A DNA stretch of 64,000 bases from Archilochus colubris (Eukaryota; Chordata; Aves; Apodiformes; Trochilidae), in NCBI GenBank assembly GCA_023079485.1, contig CM041084.1, positions 124,596,292-124,660,291 on the forward strand, in the 5' to 3' direction. Both the position numbers and the translations under genes were made by a program. Positions 12,427-25,592 of this stretch are shown here, piece after piece; position 1 is the stretch's first letter; each line of letters begins with the position of its first letter. The notes under the pieces are model-generated. The model did no database searches and was not told where the DNA came from. It saw nothing but the letters and a program-made list of their open reading frames with translations.

Positions 12427-15400
12427 CCAGGTAGAATACACTTTCCTCAACAGGAAACTCAATTCAGTGTTCAAACTTCCAGGCATAACTCAAAAATAGC
12501 TTTGTGCAACAACTTAATTTAGATTTCATCAGCTAAGCAATACCTGGCAGGACAAATTCTCAGGATGTGGTAGAGGGTAACCACACAGTGTCAATCTTGC
12601 TTAAGTAACCACCAACGTATGTGTATTTACTCACTGAATATACTATGATGCTCTCAAAAAAGGATGTTAAAAATCCCATATTTCTTCAGATATGATTTTA
12701 AGACTCACTGATGAAATTTTACCTCAGGAAATCAAACTTTTTGTTAGTTCTGCCTAGTGGAAGAGTCTTCAATGTCTAATCCTAAACAATTGCATATTGT
12801 TGGATGTTAATAAAAAGTTATCTGTTTCTCTCTCTGTAAACAGTTACATTTCGGTAGTATACGCATGAGAAAAGCAAAACTTTTGGGACTTCTTCCCTGT
12901 TACTTGCTAGGTTTTGATGTAGCAGCATTGGTTTGCAGTAGCTGTGAAGCTTCTGGGGTTTGTTAATAAAAGAACACATAGACATAAGAACACATGGGAA
13001 GACTTCGTGAGAGAAGCAAAATAGAATTTGCATCTGTACAATGATAGGAAACTGATTCCTTTTATAATATACTATTTTTCAGATTTTTTCCCCTGTTTCC
13101 TGTTAAATGATATTGTTCTGTTGTTTCCATTTATCTGTGTGAAAAGATTGGTCATCTATATAAAATGAGATTTTCACTAGCTCCTTCCCCTCAGAATATG
13201 TACTGGGAATACAGTACATATACCTTAACTTTCCCCCTGGTATGTAATGGTGCTATAACTGTTTGTAAAATATGAAATTCTAACCCAGTATCTGCACCCT
13301 TTTAAAGATATGGTCTTAAAAGAAGGAAAAGCATATGAACAGTCTACAAGAGAGTGAACAATGTAAATGAACTGCTGTGAATTTTTTCCCAATTGGCATT
13401 TACAAGAGTTGTGTTCTACTAAGAAAGAAAAAAAATAAAGCTACGAAAGATTAATTTGATGGATTAATGCTGGGAAGGTTCACACTGGAATAGATAAATT
13501 AACATTCAACAATGTGCTCTGCAAGAAATTCCAGTGTCTACATTAGGGGTAATGATATGCAATGTAAAACATCATGGATGTCAAAATATGTTCCTTATTT
13601 CTCCTGCTCAAATAAATAAGGAGAATATATTATAAAGCCTTAGCTTTCTGCAGGTATGCAAACAAGGAGTCAGATGAAGAGTCTCCTCCAGACCTGTTTT
13701 TGTAGATGGTCAGCTGCATTGACTTCTACCCACATCAATAAGTCCTTGGCAAGGAAGGTAAATGTTTCACAGATGAGATCAAACACTGGTTAATGAGTTA
13801 TTTGAGAATCAATCTGTATTTATCCAGGTTTTGCATTTTAATATGCATTGTGAATTATTCCCCCTTTTGACTCTACATTTCTCTGTGGGTTCACTGAGCA
13901 TTCTAAAAACAGAGTTGTAAAGTGCTCTAGCTGAAGAACAAAGCAGACTGGTAAAAGAAAAATGCAATAGCTCTGAAAAGCTCGTTTTAAATTTATGAAG
14001 GATTTGAATATCTGATTTTTCCAGAACACAAATGAAGGATGTAGGAGGCTGTTGTGATGGAGTTTCCTGTGGATCTTCCTTTATAACAAGCCACAAAGGA
14101 AGGAGCTCTGTACCCAAGTAGGTTTTGTAAAGCTGCTCAGTCTGTGCCCACATCCTGACTGCTCTAAGGATGGTGAGGAAGCTTGGGAAAGCTCTCTGGA
14201 CATTATCTTTCTTTGCTCTTACATCACTTCACACGTCCACAGCATAAGCACCCTGTCCACTGACCTGCAACTTCAAGAAAAAAGATTTTGGTATGCTGTG
14301 TGTTCAAATAAATTGCAAGATCTTCTCTCACAGGATGCAGAGCTTGACAGTCTCTTTCAGTATTTGCTATTTGAGATAACTAAACAGGACATGTCCAAGC
14401 CAGTTTTGCATAAAGCAGGGGTTGTCCATTTCCATAATATGGATCACATTGAAACTGAGGGACTAATTTTCAGTCACAACTATTACATTTAGTCTTACAT
14501 GTAAAGAACATTCTCAGAACAGTATTTTTTTTTACAAGAAGCTTTGATGTATTTTATGAGAATACTGTAAAACCAGGCAACAACACCTAGAACAAGGCAA
14601 TCCAGATAGTTTCTTACAGAACACAGAAGTGCTGATGACTATATGAATTATTCATGGTCTGTTGATCATGAATCATTGCATCCTACTTAAAAACAGACTT
14701 CAGAAATCCATATATCTGAGTACAATTGATATGTGCAAATAAGGACTGTATGTAGTGTAAGAAGGCAAAAGGATACAGAGGAGCTTTCAGAAAGAAAGAT
14801 TAAGTTCAGGGACATTTTGTGACTGAGGGAATGGGATGCTGTTTACTCAAGACCATGTATGTGCTCTCAGGACAGACCTAAATCAAGGAGAGCACTGTTT
14901 TGTGAAAGCCATGGAATCAGCTTTTAGTCATTTGGGTGCAAAGAACTATTTTGAGATATAAAACTGAGAGAATAAACTCCCTTATTTGAGCTTGGGAAGC
15001 AACTTTAGGGAGGAGCTAAGGAACTGGAAAGGGCAGGTTAGAAGAGGGAGGAGATTAACTCCATGGAATTGTGAAGCTTGAGTTAGGCGCTGAAATAAGT
15101 AAGTACAGAAGCAACAGTTTAAGGATAAAACCCCTTTTCTGTCTCTTTAGTTCTAGTCCAGGAAAAGCATGGACACCTGCCAGAGAAGGCAGGGTCTTTG
15201 TCACACCTCAGTGGTAAAGTTTCAAAAGCAGACAATGATGGCTCTTAGACAGCCAGCATAAAGAAAGGGATGGAAGGAGCCATGCTGGCACAATGCCTCT
15301 TTCTGGCTGTGAAATGGTAGCTGTGAAAAAGAGTTCTTCAGGTTGCTTTGTCTTCTTCTGAGGGACCTAACTTCTTCCAACTGACTTAGCAGAGGGTGAA

Positions 15401-15431
15401 GGGAAATAGATACTGTTCACTACTGAAGGCA

Positions 15432-15497
15432 TTGTTAGGTTTTTTGATTTTTTGTTTGTTTTGTTTGGGTTTGGGGTTTTTTTGCTTGTTTGTTTAG
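15432..15497. repeat. T/G-rich low-complexity tract
   Basis: About 65 bp of TTTG, GTTT and GGGTTT words with almost no A or C on the plus strand. It matches the composition of the tract at 12300-12426. No coding or RNA feature is attached. Confidence 0.9.
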
Positions 15498-16657
15498 GAA
15501 ATGAAGAAGTAAGCTTGAATTTGGAACAAATTCAAGTTCAGTGAACTGATACCTGGAAGACTGGTGTCACTCATGCTTTTAGCAGTGTATTAATTCAAAG
15601 AAAGTCACTAGCAGCCTGAGGCCAGAATAGGTACTTTTAGCTGAAGTAAATTAATTCATTAAATAGCAAATGATGAGGATACATCTTAACTGCTGAGAGG
15701 CAATGAAAGTTCAGCATAGCATTGGCTAAGGTAAAGCACAATAGAGAGAGCTTTTCAGAGATGACAGGCTGAAGGATTGCTGATATGGAAGATACATATA
15801 ACAAATGAAAAGTAAATTTAACACTAGAGTTATATAGTTTTCTCTGGTTTGGAACTTTCTCTTCTTAAGCAATCACAATTTGGCAGAGGTTTTTACCAGC
15901 ATTCATAGGTAACTGTTATGTTTCCTAGTGTTTCTAGATATTAAAAGATTTATGGTTTTTCTCTTTTTGCATAATTACATCTATCCCATCAGAATTATTT
16001 TTTTTTAATGAACAGTACCTGCAAATCAAGAAATATCATTGGTATTGGCTTTTTTTAAAAATCTTTTTAAGGAATGCTGAACTCTTCTGTGGGAGGAGCA
16101 ATGCAGATGAAAACTAAGCAACACAGGAAATGCACTGTTGGTAATACTGGAGATATCAAAGTAAGGCATTCAAATTAATTTGCTAAAGGACTTTACATCC
16201 CATTGCACCTTCTTTTAATGGAGGATTTCAAAAGAAATTTTCCAGAAGCTGAGCTGTAAGGTCATTATTGTATCATATGATGTGAGGATAGAAAATCACA
16301 AGCTTGAAAAAGAGAAATGTGGAACTGCTGTAGAGTTAATATTTTCCTCTTCTGTACTTTATGTATTACACATCTGCATAATGACTGACTGTAAATTCCA
16401 CTACTTCCCATGGAAAACTAAAACTAAGTTTAAAAGACAATTTTTCTGCGCCATATTTTTTCCTGGATTTTATTACTTCTACTAAATTTTCTTATGTCTA
16501 TCTGTGCCGTAGGAGGCCCTCTCACCTTTCAAAAGTTGTATTTTTGAAAATAAGCCTTAACTCAGGGATAGAAATGGAAAGAAAATCAGAACAGGGTATC
16601 TGCTAGAGAGAACACAAAGTCGTCTGGGAGACCATAAACTTATCTTCATTTTACCAA

Positions 16658-16686
16658 CATGTGGATTCATGTTGATAATCCACATG
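16658..16686. repeat. Perfect 10-bp hairpin with 9-base loop
   Basis: CATGTGGATT at 16658-16667 pairs exactly with AATCCACATG at 16677-16686. The 9-base spacer contains a second CATGTT word, which can pair alternatively with AACATG at the left edge. The stem is too short for a microRNA precursor. It may be a chance palindrome. Confidence 0.6.
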
Positions 16687-16990
16687 GCTGCTGGATCATA
16701 GAGTTATTTTACAAGTGATCTATAGGTCTTGCAAATAAAAATGCAATGGTGTAAAATCATTGTATGGGCACGTAATATGTGAATTAATCACACATGTTTC
16801 AAATATTCCTATCCTGTAGGTGAGCAGCACACTATCTGCAGATATCAAAGCAATGACATCCAAGATATCACTTTTGGGTCTGTGTAGACAGTGGTAGGCA
16901 TGTCAAGTATTTGGGGCTAGAATGATATTTCCACATGTTCAGTGTTAAACAAGTCAATAAATCAAGGAGCTAGGAAGTAATTTTTCCCAC

Positions 16991-17043
16991 TTTTTTTTTG
17001 TTGTTTTGTTTGTTTGATTCTGTTTGTTTGTTTGTGTTGTTTG
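16991..17043. repeat. T/G-rich low-complexity tract
   Basis: TTTTTTTTTG followed by degenerate TTTG and TGTT words, ending in a run of seven G residues. It is of the same character as the tracts at 12.3 and 15.4 kb. Confidence 0.9.
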
Positions 17044-18291
17044 CAGGGGGGGAAGGGAGACAGTAAGTGAAATTTCATCTTTATATTATGTGAATATTTC
17101 ATACTTAAGGCATTTTCACCATGCCCAAGATCTTGCTTGCCTCCTCCCAATACAACTGTTAGTCTAGAGTTTTGTACTGTAAGTCAAAAATTTATGAAAA
17201 TTTTATGATTTACAAGCGATAGAGACAATTGTGGAATGGATGTGCTGTGATATCCTCAGAAGGTAACTGTTCACCTGTGACCACATCAGATCTTTCCTGG
17301 TGATTCCCTCCCAGTCCTCTCACCTATTTTTGTCCTGTGCCCAACACTGCTAGAGGTTATGAAAAACTGGTGCCTGTCATTTTTAAGGAAGTCTGGATTT
17401 TGTACTTGATCCACAGACATCTGTACTGCACTGCTGATGACACTGATTTACAAAGACAGCTAATACTGAGAGCTATCAGTGTAGCTACTGACTATATGCA
17501 TCTGGAGACTAAGAAAAAATTTTCACAAGATGAACAGAAGCAGTTTTCCATTTCCACCAGTATGACTAAGTCCTGGCCACATGGGATTTTTGCTTCACAG
17601 TTCAGCATCTGTGCTGCTCTTGCTGCACCTGAAGTCAGTAACAGGAGTCTAAAGTCAGCAAGAGATCTAGCAACTTCAAGAGCAAAGAGTATGCTGAACT
17701 ATCAGGTATCATCCTCTCAATGCAGGGTTAAGCAATATACTAAAAAAGGAGCAATTGGAGTTTCCAGACACAACTGCTGTCTCCTGATCTCTTAATCTTG
17801 TTATCAGTATCTCCTTTTGCTGAAAGAAACCCTAAACCCAGACAAATCTATATCAGACTTAGCAATAAATTAAATGGACATATGAAAAAAAATGGGCTAT
17901 AGCTGCCTGTTTATCAGCATCCTTTTCATTCTGAGAAACTGAGATGAAAAGTTTAAAAAATCAATGCATTTTAACAGTGTCACTCCTAGGACTATCCTTT
18001 CTGTGTGCACTTCTCTGCCTTCCAGGGTAAACACACAAAGCTATGAATAGACAAGAAGCACTCCCAGCAAAAGAGAATTTACAAATCCTCAAATAATGTT
18101 GAATGTGAGTAGGCAGACCATGAAAAAAATGTTCACACTTCTTCATCAACTCTAAATAGCTTATCACTACATATTTATGCTATTAACTGTGAACTGGGGT
18201 TCTCTGTAGAGGAGTAACCCAAATGAAAACACAGGAAGCTGCCCTTGCAAGTATTGTATAGGACAGGATTAGCTGGTTACCATTCTATTTA

Positions 18292-18720
18292 TCTATCATA
18301 GACTCATAGAATCCCAGGCTGGAAGGGACCTCAAGGATCATCTGGTCCAACCTGTCTATCTAGGAACACAGTTTACATGACATGGCCTAGCACCTTTTCA
18401 AGCTGTCTTAATGTTGTCCAGTGCTGGGGAATCCTCCATGTCCAGTATTCAACCATTCTCACAGTGAAAAATTTTCTTCTGGTGTCCAATGTCCAGGAGT
18501 AACTTGTACCCATTACCCTTTGTCATTTATATGTGACTCCTGGGACTCTCCATCTTCTTGGTAGTCACCCTTTAAGGACCAGAACATAGCAACAAGGTTT
18601 AACCTAAGCCATCTTTTCTCCAGGCTGAACAACCTGAGTCCTCTCAACCTTTACTCATACAGCAGGCTTTCCGGTCCTTTGATCATCTTTGTGCCTCTTC
18701 TATGGTCCTCCTTTTTGTAG
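18292..18720 (-). mobile_element. CR1 LINE fragment, 5'-truncated, minus strand
   Basis: Read on the plus strand, this is the reverse complement of a CR1 3' end. It opens with octamer-tail words (CATAGACTCATAGAATCC), followed by the hallmark GGCTGGAAGGGACCTC and GGATCATCTGGTCCAACC. Further in it contains the stretches that in sense orientation encode the end of ORF2 and the start of the 3' UTR, including CTCCAGGCTGAACAACC. CR1 elements are non-LTR retrotransposons that terminate in a short octamer microsatellite instead of poly(A) and are usually severely 5'-truncated, as here. The fragment is diverged and cannot encode a working protein. The inner (5') boundary near 18720 is approximate. Confidence 0.92.
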
Positions 18721-19495
18721 GAAAATCCTTTAAGAATCTGTTTCCATAATCATTATGTAAATGGAATCCTAACATGCCCTGAGAATTAGTTGCATTTATT
18801 CTGGAAATGCACAGTGACAACATGTCTTTCATCTTTGTTGAAATGGAATAATAATTCTGCCTGTCTCAGTTACTGCTTGTGAGGTTGAAACTGTACACTG
18901 TGTATGAAAGTGTATGTATTCCACACTGAGGAATTCTAGTTCAGGAATTATGTATTTTATGATCTTTAGATAGAGGTATGCTCAGACGATGATTTGTTTT
19001 TGGTTTGGTTTTTTTTTCAGTCAAAAGTATCAGAATCATTGCTTCTTGTGCTGATCATAAACTAATTTATGGTCTCAATAGTACAAAACTGTCAAGATTT
19101 CCAACTGGAACAGGTTTATGACTTCAAAAATGCAAAGCATAGACTTTTTATTTGTAAATCGATGTCTATTATTTACAAAGAGAGAATTTACCAGAGTTCT
19201 CTGTAGCATGTACTGTGTGGATCTGCAGCAGTCATGTAGTTATTGATGGTTATGTTACAATACTGCCTGGACTGTCAGTCTGATAACTCTACAATTCTTT
19301 TTTTTAAAGATAAATTCAACATTCAAGAGGTGATTTTGAAAAAGGATTCATCAACAAAATGCATCAGACATAATTTTTTTCCTTCTTTATATCATAGCAT
19401 CTTTGGCTGGATTTCAATCTCTTGTTATGAGAACTTGTTATGCCATTCCCAAAGCTCTACGCTGGACCCCCAAGGCAGGAAAGACATGGAATGAA
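18721..19495. other. Unique sequence between two CR1 copies
   Basis: About 775 bp of AT-rich sequence with no recognisable gene. It includes a T/G-rich patch near 18995-19018. An 83-codon frame at 19243-19494 has no motif and is not called. Confidence 0.6.
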
Positions 19496-19499
19496 AACT

Positions 19500-19952
19500 T
19501 GAGCAGATGAGTGGAGGTTCCCCAAGGTCTTAGGGCTGAGCGTCTGCCCTGTGAGGAGAAGTTGTATGAGCTGAGGTCTTTGAACTTGCAGAAGAGATGG
19601 CTTGGCTGCAGGCTCAAGAGAATTTACAAATACTCAAATAACGTTCACATATGGGGAAATGAGTGAGGATTTGGAGCCAGGCTCTTCACAGAAATGTATG
19701 ATGGGAGGAGATGAGTCTATGGGCATAAGTTGAAACAAGGAATGTTCAGACTGGAGATGAAGACATCATTTCCCCTGGGTGACAGCTGGAAAGGAATGCA
19801 GGTTGCCTGAGGCTGTGCTGCTTCCATCCTTGGGAGATTTTACACAGTCCTGAGCAGTCTGGTTTTAGCTGAGAGCTGGTCCTGCCTGAGGTGGAGGCTG
19901 TGCTGGAGATCTGGCCTCCCTTCCCACCTGGTTTACCCTGTGATCCCAAGTT
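19500..19952 (+). mobile_element. CR1 LINE fragment, plus strand, diverged
   Basis: The order of recognisable CR1 words is correct for a sense-strand 3' portion. It runs CTGCCCTGTGAGGAGAAG, then GAAGAGATGGCTT, then GGAGCCAGGCTCTTC, then GGGCATAAGTTGAAACAAGG, then GTTCAGACTGGAGAT, then TCCATCCTTGGGAGATTTT, and the closing CCTTCCCACCTGGTTTACC before TGTGATCCCAAG. These correspond to the carboxyl end of ORF2 and the 3' terminus. Frequent substitutions and small indels show that it is old. It lies about 800 bp from the minus-strand CR1 at 18.3 kb, so the two copies are inserted tail-away from one another. Boundaries are approximate, good to about 20 bp. Confidence 0.82.
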
Positions 19953-21452
19953 GGCATCTGTCAGAAGGAGCCATACCCACCCATAGAGTCATACATGGCA
20001 ATGAGCCAAACCACACAGCCAGATGCTATATTCCACTGTTCCTAGGAGAGCTAGAATGAAATTGTAACATCACCTAGGTCAAGAGTAAAATTCCCAGTCA
20101 TTTTGCCAGGGTATCACCCATTGTATTTTGTCTTTAAATATGGAGAAGGAATACTGGAGTTTTGCCATCTGCTTCACAGAGCTCATGTCACACCAGATGA
20201 ATAAGGGTGTCTAGCCCCGTGCTGACCAGGGAGCCTGGGCCAGCTGGAATCTGCACTCAGCTCTCAACTAACTATCTAAAATTAGATGGACTGAATCCAG
20301 ACATGAGAGTTAAAACAACACTGAATATTTGAGGGATTTTTTTTTCTACATGTACCTAATGTGGGTGCAGCACACTTTTCCTAGGAAGCAGATATGTGTG
20401 GCTGGTACATAAGCACATAAAATATTTGCATACAGGCATTTGTTTAAAGTGTGTGGTTGCCAGACAGTGTATACAACTGATCTAATTTTACCTGCTGGCA
20501 CAGAGTGAGATATCATCTTATGTCATAAAGACCTCCAGTCAGTTCTCATGAAGATTAAATTGATAGCTTTGTGTGTTTCAATAGGTCTGTCATAAATGTA
20601 TGTGACACATGGGTGTGTATATGATATCTTCTCTGTTTCTCACAGGAAATGAAAATATAATGTATTTGATGTCTAACTACTGGCATTAGCTGAACCATTT
20701 GCTACTTTAAAACCCTAAGGGAAATAATTGTTTGTCATCCAGCTTATTCCCTGAAGTGTGCTGATATCTACCAGACTCAGTCACCCCTCCAGTCTAGTGG
20801 TCAGTCTCTCAAAATGTTACTTTTTTTTCTGGGAAAGCTAATAAAAAATAAAAGGATTAGATCACTGAAACACTACGAAAATTGCTGTAAACATGGTGAG
20901 AATGGTAAATCTGCATATTGGCATCTTATTCCTTGGGGAACTGCTCTGGGTAAGATTCTTTCTTAAGTTTGTCAGCTGAGCTGGGTCAACTTCCTTATCC
21001 TAATTAGAGATCCGTGGCTTTTGCTGCCTTCTTTTCAATTATATAATTTGATTTAAATGTTTTTACAGAGTGATTTATAAATAAATTTGGCCTTTAATAA
21101 TAATCTATTGCAGAGAAAACATTTATTACACATCATTGTATTATGTTGTGAACCACTTTTGCAAAGAATTAAAAAAGTTTACATTGAGCAAAAATCCATA
21201 TCCTGATGAGGTCTACAGAAATACTTGGAGTTATGTAGTTAAAGTAACCTCCTTTTTGACATCACGGGATATAAAAATTCTTAATTTTTAGAACTCCAAG
21301 AGAAGCTCTCTTTTGTCTCCTCACAGGCACAAAGCTTTATTTGACCTTAGGTGTAATGAAAGATTTCAGCATCAAAGTCTTTTTTTAAGGAGGTAAATCT
21401 TTGTTTTGAATGGCAGTAATAAACATTGATCTAAAACACATCTCATTCTAAT

Positions 21453-21575
21453 TAAAAAACCCCAACCAAACAACAATGAAAAAAACAATTGAAAAAACCA
21501 ATCAAAATAAACAACCCAAAAACCCCAGCAACAAAACCAAAACAACAAAAGAGAAATAAAAATCCAAGAAAAAAT
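21453..21575. repeat. A/C-rich low-complexity tract
   Basis: About 120 bp almost devoid of G and T on the plus strand, with repeated AAAACC, CAAACAAC and AACCAA words. It is the complement in composition of the T/G-rich tracts at 12.3, 15.4 and 17.0 kb. A spurious minus-strand frame rich in Phe, Leu and Trp comes from it and should not be read as a membrane protein. Confidence 0.9.
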
Positions 21576-24500
21576 ATCTACTTTTCGAGATGTCTCCATA
21601 ATTAAATCTAATTTTACTCTCTGGTCTATATTGCTATGACTGGATCTTTAGTCCCACACCCCTGTTTACAGTTCTTGCCTGCCTTTTGTTCTGCCAACAG
21701 TTTTCTGGCATAAAATTACAGGACTGGCATCCTGATAGTTCCTTATGAATAAAGACCAATTCCTGCCTTAAAAAGATTTATCTGGCTAAACAGCTATCAA
21801 GTGGTGAGGGTTTGGCTTGCCTCATCTGCCTTGTTGGCTCAGACCTACTTTCTCTTCTATCCGCAGGGCACTCCTATAAACAAGGCAAAAATAGAGGAAT
21901 ATATTTACATTTGTTTCACTGCTTCAATTTAAGTTCACCATGATGTTACCAGAGATTAAAAACAAATTAAAATACATAGCTATCTCCAAAAGCAAACAAT
22001 GAATATGATTTTAAACATTAAAACATAAGGATTTTTTTTCAGTGCAGTAGTGTTTCTCCTGTCTGCAGATGAAGGATATTAGTATCTTCTATGCTTCTTT
22101 TCAAGGACTGAAGGAGCTGTAGACATGGGTAAGAGCTGAAGTCCACTTAAAAGATCAAAAAAGATCTAAAAGAATCAAAAAGGATCGAAAAGCACCCACT
22201 AGTTTCAATGGGATTGAACTTGGGCCTTTCTGGTGTCTGAACTTCCAGAAAATTTCCAAAGGCAACTGGAATGGTCACCCTATTACCACCACAGCCAGAA
22301 AACTGGTGCCCACCTAGGTAGAGCATTTTGATTTCTTTCTTTACAAATAACAAAGTGATATTCATTCTGAGGATCTACAACATCCCGTTCTTTAATAAGA
22401 GAGTCAAAATTTCTACATGTAAAGGCAGCACAGAATTAATGCCACAGCAGTGAGCCTCAGCTTAGACACTGAAAGGTATGAGGAGCCTGGGGTGAGATGG
22501 AGCAAAGGGGCCAGGGAGAGTTGCCAGGCCCTGATCTGTCTGAGGCACACAGCCCTGCCATGGCATGGTGCCAAGGTTTCTGTGATCACCCGTCCTTGTG
22601 CAACTTCTGGATGGGTATAAATCAGCCTGAGAAATGTAAACTTTGTCATCAGAATGGCTCAGAGAATAGAAAGCTTTCCCTGGTAAATATGTGCCTCAGA
22701 TAAACAGAAAATGACTTGCACACATTTATTGCCTCAGCTGCTGGAACAGGCTACCAAAAATTTGCACAAAATTTTGTCAAATATTTTTATGCTGCATCTT
22801 TTTAGCAGTAGAGCTTTACGTTGTTTGTGTTTGGATTTTTTTTATTGTGTTTTCTTTTTTTCCCCTTCAAAACTGCAGTCTACAGAAACTCTTGCTTGCA
22901 ATTTTATTCCTTAGGCCATGATTTCACCCCCCCCTTTTTTTCTTTCATTACAGAATCTGCAGTCATTTTCCTTTGCCAGGTCATATTTTCAAGCAAAACT
23001 CATTTTGTTCCGAGAGATAGGACAAGTCACTCAAGGTAACATCACAGAGCAGCCGTAGTAGGGGGAAAAAAACATCTTCTCTGACATTTAGAGACTTCTG
23101 TTCCTCTGTGAGCTGTGATAGAGATACAGCCAGAACAGTGATTTCATCCTTTTTCAGGTCAGGGGGGTTAGATCATTACTCAAATCTAAAGCGATGAAGT
23201 AAACATTTACAAATTCTGACTTTGCTGAAGTTTAAATAGAGTGGGAAGATGGTGACTATACCCAGAACATGTGTTGCTTGGCATGCTCTGGCTTCAGTGC
23301 TCCCCCAGAAGAATCATGAATCACAGGCAGGTACAGAAACTGTCTCAGGGAACAAGTTAACTTTAAATAAATCTTCTCCTTTTTAAGGGCTTTGCTGATC
23401 TCAAGCTAGCAGGATTAGATGTAGGATATTAATAGGAAGCAAAATATACATATAGAGCTATATTAGAATAAATATATCTGTTTCTGTGCTATATAACTCC
23501 ATGAGGCATTTGTCATCAAAATGAAACAGGTCATGGGAAGCGGACAGCGCTGAATCCTGGCTTGTAAATGCCATTTATTACCACACTGGTGAAGGAAAAG
23601 ACAAAAACCTGCATGTCTTCTCCTAGTGTCTGCTGAAAAAGGCCCTTTTCATGCTTTTATAGTTTTTTTTAATGGTACAGAGATGCTTCTTACTGAGAGC
23701 CACACAGGTTTTTATAGGCACTAACCTAGCACTGTGGCACAGAGCCAACTGGTAGCTTCATATCCCTACAACTTCCATTTGCAAATCAGAATAATACAGT
23801 AGTTTAAAAACCAATTTGCAGACAGCGAAGTTGTAGCTGTGTCAGCAGAAAGGAGCAAAGAGCTGTTCCATGGAAGGACCTGGAGGAATACTGTCAAGCA
23901 ATCTGTTTCCTACTTCAGTTCACAAGAAGATGTACAATGCGCCAGGTAACCTGTAATGGTCTGGGTGCAGGCGTGTGTGGTTTTAGTCTCAAAGGGAAGA
24001 TGTTTCCCCCCTTATGGCACAGTTGTCTATAAACAAGAAGCAGTGTCTGGGAACCTCTGTTAAACAATGGTCTTCGTTATACATGGAAACTCATCTAAGT
24101 GTTGATTTTTCTGTTGGCCTGTCTCAGATGAGATGTAAGTCTAGACTGGCATACAAAAAGAAGATTAAGGGTTTTGAGAGAATGCAATATAACTGATTGA
24201 TATACAGAACTTGAATTTATGTCTCTCCACTTACAATTTCCAGGATATAAAAGAACAACCACAGCTCTAATCATACCAGATGCTGATTGTTCACACACCT
24301 TCTCTTCTGAGGCCAGTGACTGAATTTGCAGATGAGACTTTTGATTGCCCCATTTGGAAGCCTGTAGGAGTAGACTGTTCTCTTAGGAAGAAGTCAAACA
24401 AATTCTTAATTGACTTTCTAACTTTCATTATAATAAATATACAAAATAGTGTCAGCACATCCTACGTTTCCCTCCACCAATTTGGCAGCGGGTAATCAGT

Positions 24501-25551
24501 GCGACAAATTGTTTCTATAACCCTGAGTTTTTCTCAAAAGAATCTGTCGTCTGCACTCGGATACACACAGAAGTAGACTCACACAAGCTGGAATTTTTAA
24601 AGAAACAGAGCAATGTAACTATATCAATATAGTAGCATTATTTAGCTCTGGTCTCATTTTGTAAGGTAAATACCTGTATAAATTATACAAATACACGTAC
24701 ATTTTCTCACCTACAGATTAAATCATTCTAACAGATCCAAAGAGATGGTGGCCTTTGTTTTGTCAAAAGGAAGTAATAGGACTGGAGACTATTTTGTACA
24801 GCCAAAAGTATCAAGAGTGTCACAGAAATTTAAGATGGGAACATATTGCAAGGACCTTTGCATCAGGGAATGAATGCAGAAGCTGGCTTCTTGTACCACC
24901 ATTCCTTAGGGCACACTGCACATTTAAAACACTGAATTACCATCCCAGTAATCGTGACTTACAGACCTCTTTGTCTTCATTACCTTCATTTCCTTAGATT
25001 CCAGAGAGACCAGAGCCACAGCCAGCAAGATTCAGATGACAGAGGTCAGAGGCACAGCTTTCCTCCACAGATGGAGGACAGTAAAAAAGGTTAAGATTTT
25101 GGTGTTAAACTTTCAGTCAGTAAGAAAGGAGTTCTCCTTGGAAATCACTGATGGAAAGGCTAAATAAAGGGTGCACCCTGATGTCCAGAAGAATACAGGG
25201 CTTTGTCACCACATGAAAGATACCCCAGAAGGGAAGTACCATGATTTCCACTAGCAGAGACTGAAGAGGGCAGTTCCAGGATTCGCTATATGTATCAATG
25301 CAAGGCACATCCTTGCTTCCCTCCAGGGTTAAAAAGTCACTGGAATATTCACTGGCACACTGAACAGTCCCAGAAAAGGTGGTCTTAGTAGACAGGTGAT
25401 CCCCTTGCATCATGTCCAAAAAGACCACGGTTTGCTTTTCACGCTGCCACGCTGTCTATGCTGTCCCTGCTCCTACTTCTCTTTTGTAGTATGAAGAATA
25501 ATCATTATAACCACCACCATTTTGCTATTTTGGTTCTAGTTTCTTTGATTT

Positions 25552-25592
25552 TCTGGTGTTTTGTTTTTTGGTTTTTTTTTGGTTGAGTTTGG
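25552..25592. repeat. T/G-rich low-complexity patch
   Basis: TGGTGTTTTG, TTTTTTGG and a T9 run make up about 40 bp almost without A or C. It is of the same type as the longer T/G tracts earlier in the window. Confidence 0.85.

Larger units (their letters stand above)
7537..18291. other. Single-copy AT-rich non-coding DNA with simple repeats
   Basis: No gene is supported here. The longest ATG-led frames are 114 codons on the minus strand (13809-14153) and 113 codons on the minus strand (11646-11987). Both have several overlapping competitors in other frames and no recognisable domain. A 152-codon frame at 17337-17795 begins with GTG, and its first ATG leaves only 99 codons. The interval holds the 46-bp tandem duplication, two poly(A) runs and several T/G-rich patches, which are listed separately. 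The remainder looks like ordinary vertebrate unique sequence. Confidence 0.7.

Noticed and set aside
13809..14153. 114-codon minus-strand ATG frame
   Set aside because: A competing overlapping frame on the same strand and the absence of any recognised domain make a gene unlikely.
17337..17795. 152-codon plus-strand frame
   Set aside because: It begins with GTG. The first ATG leaves 99 codons, there is no recognisable domain and no splice context, so it is compatible with chance in 64 kb.
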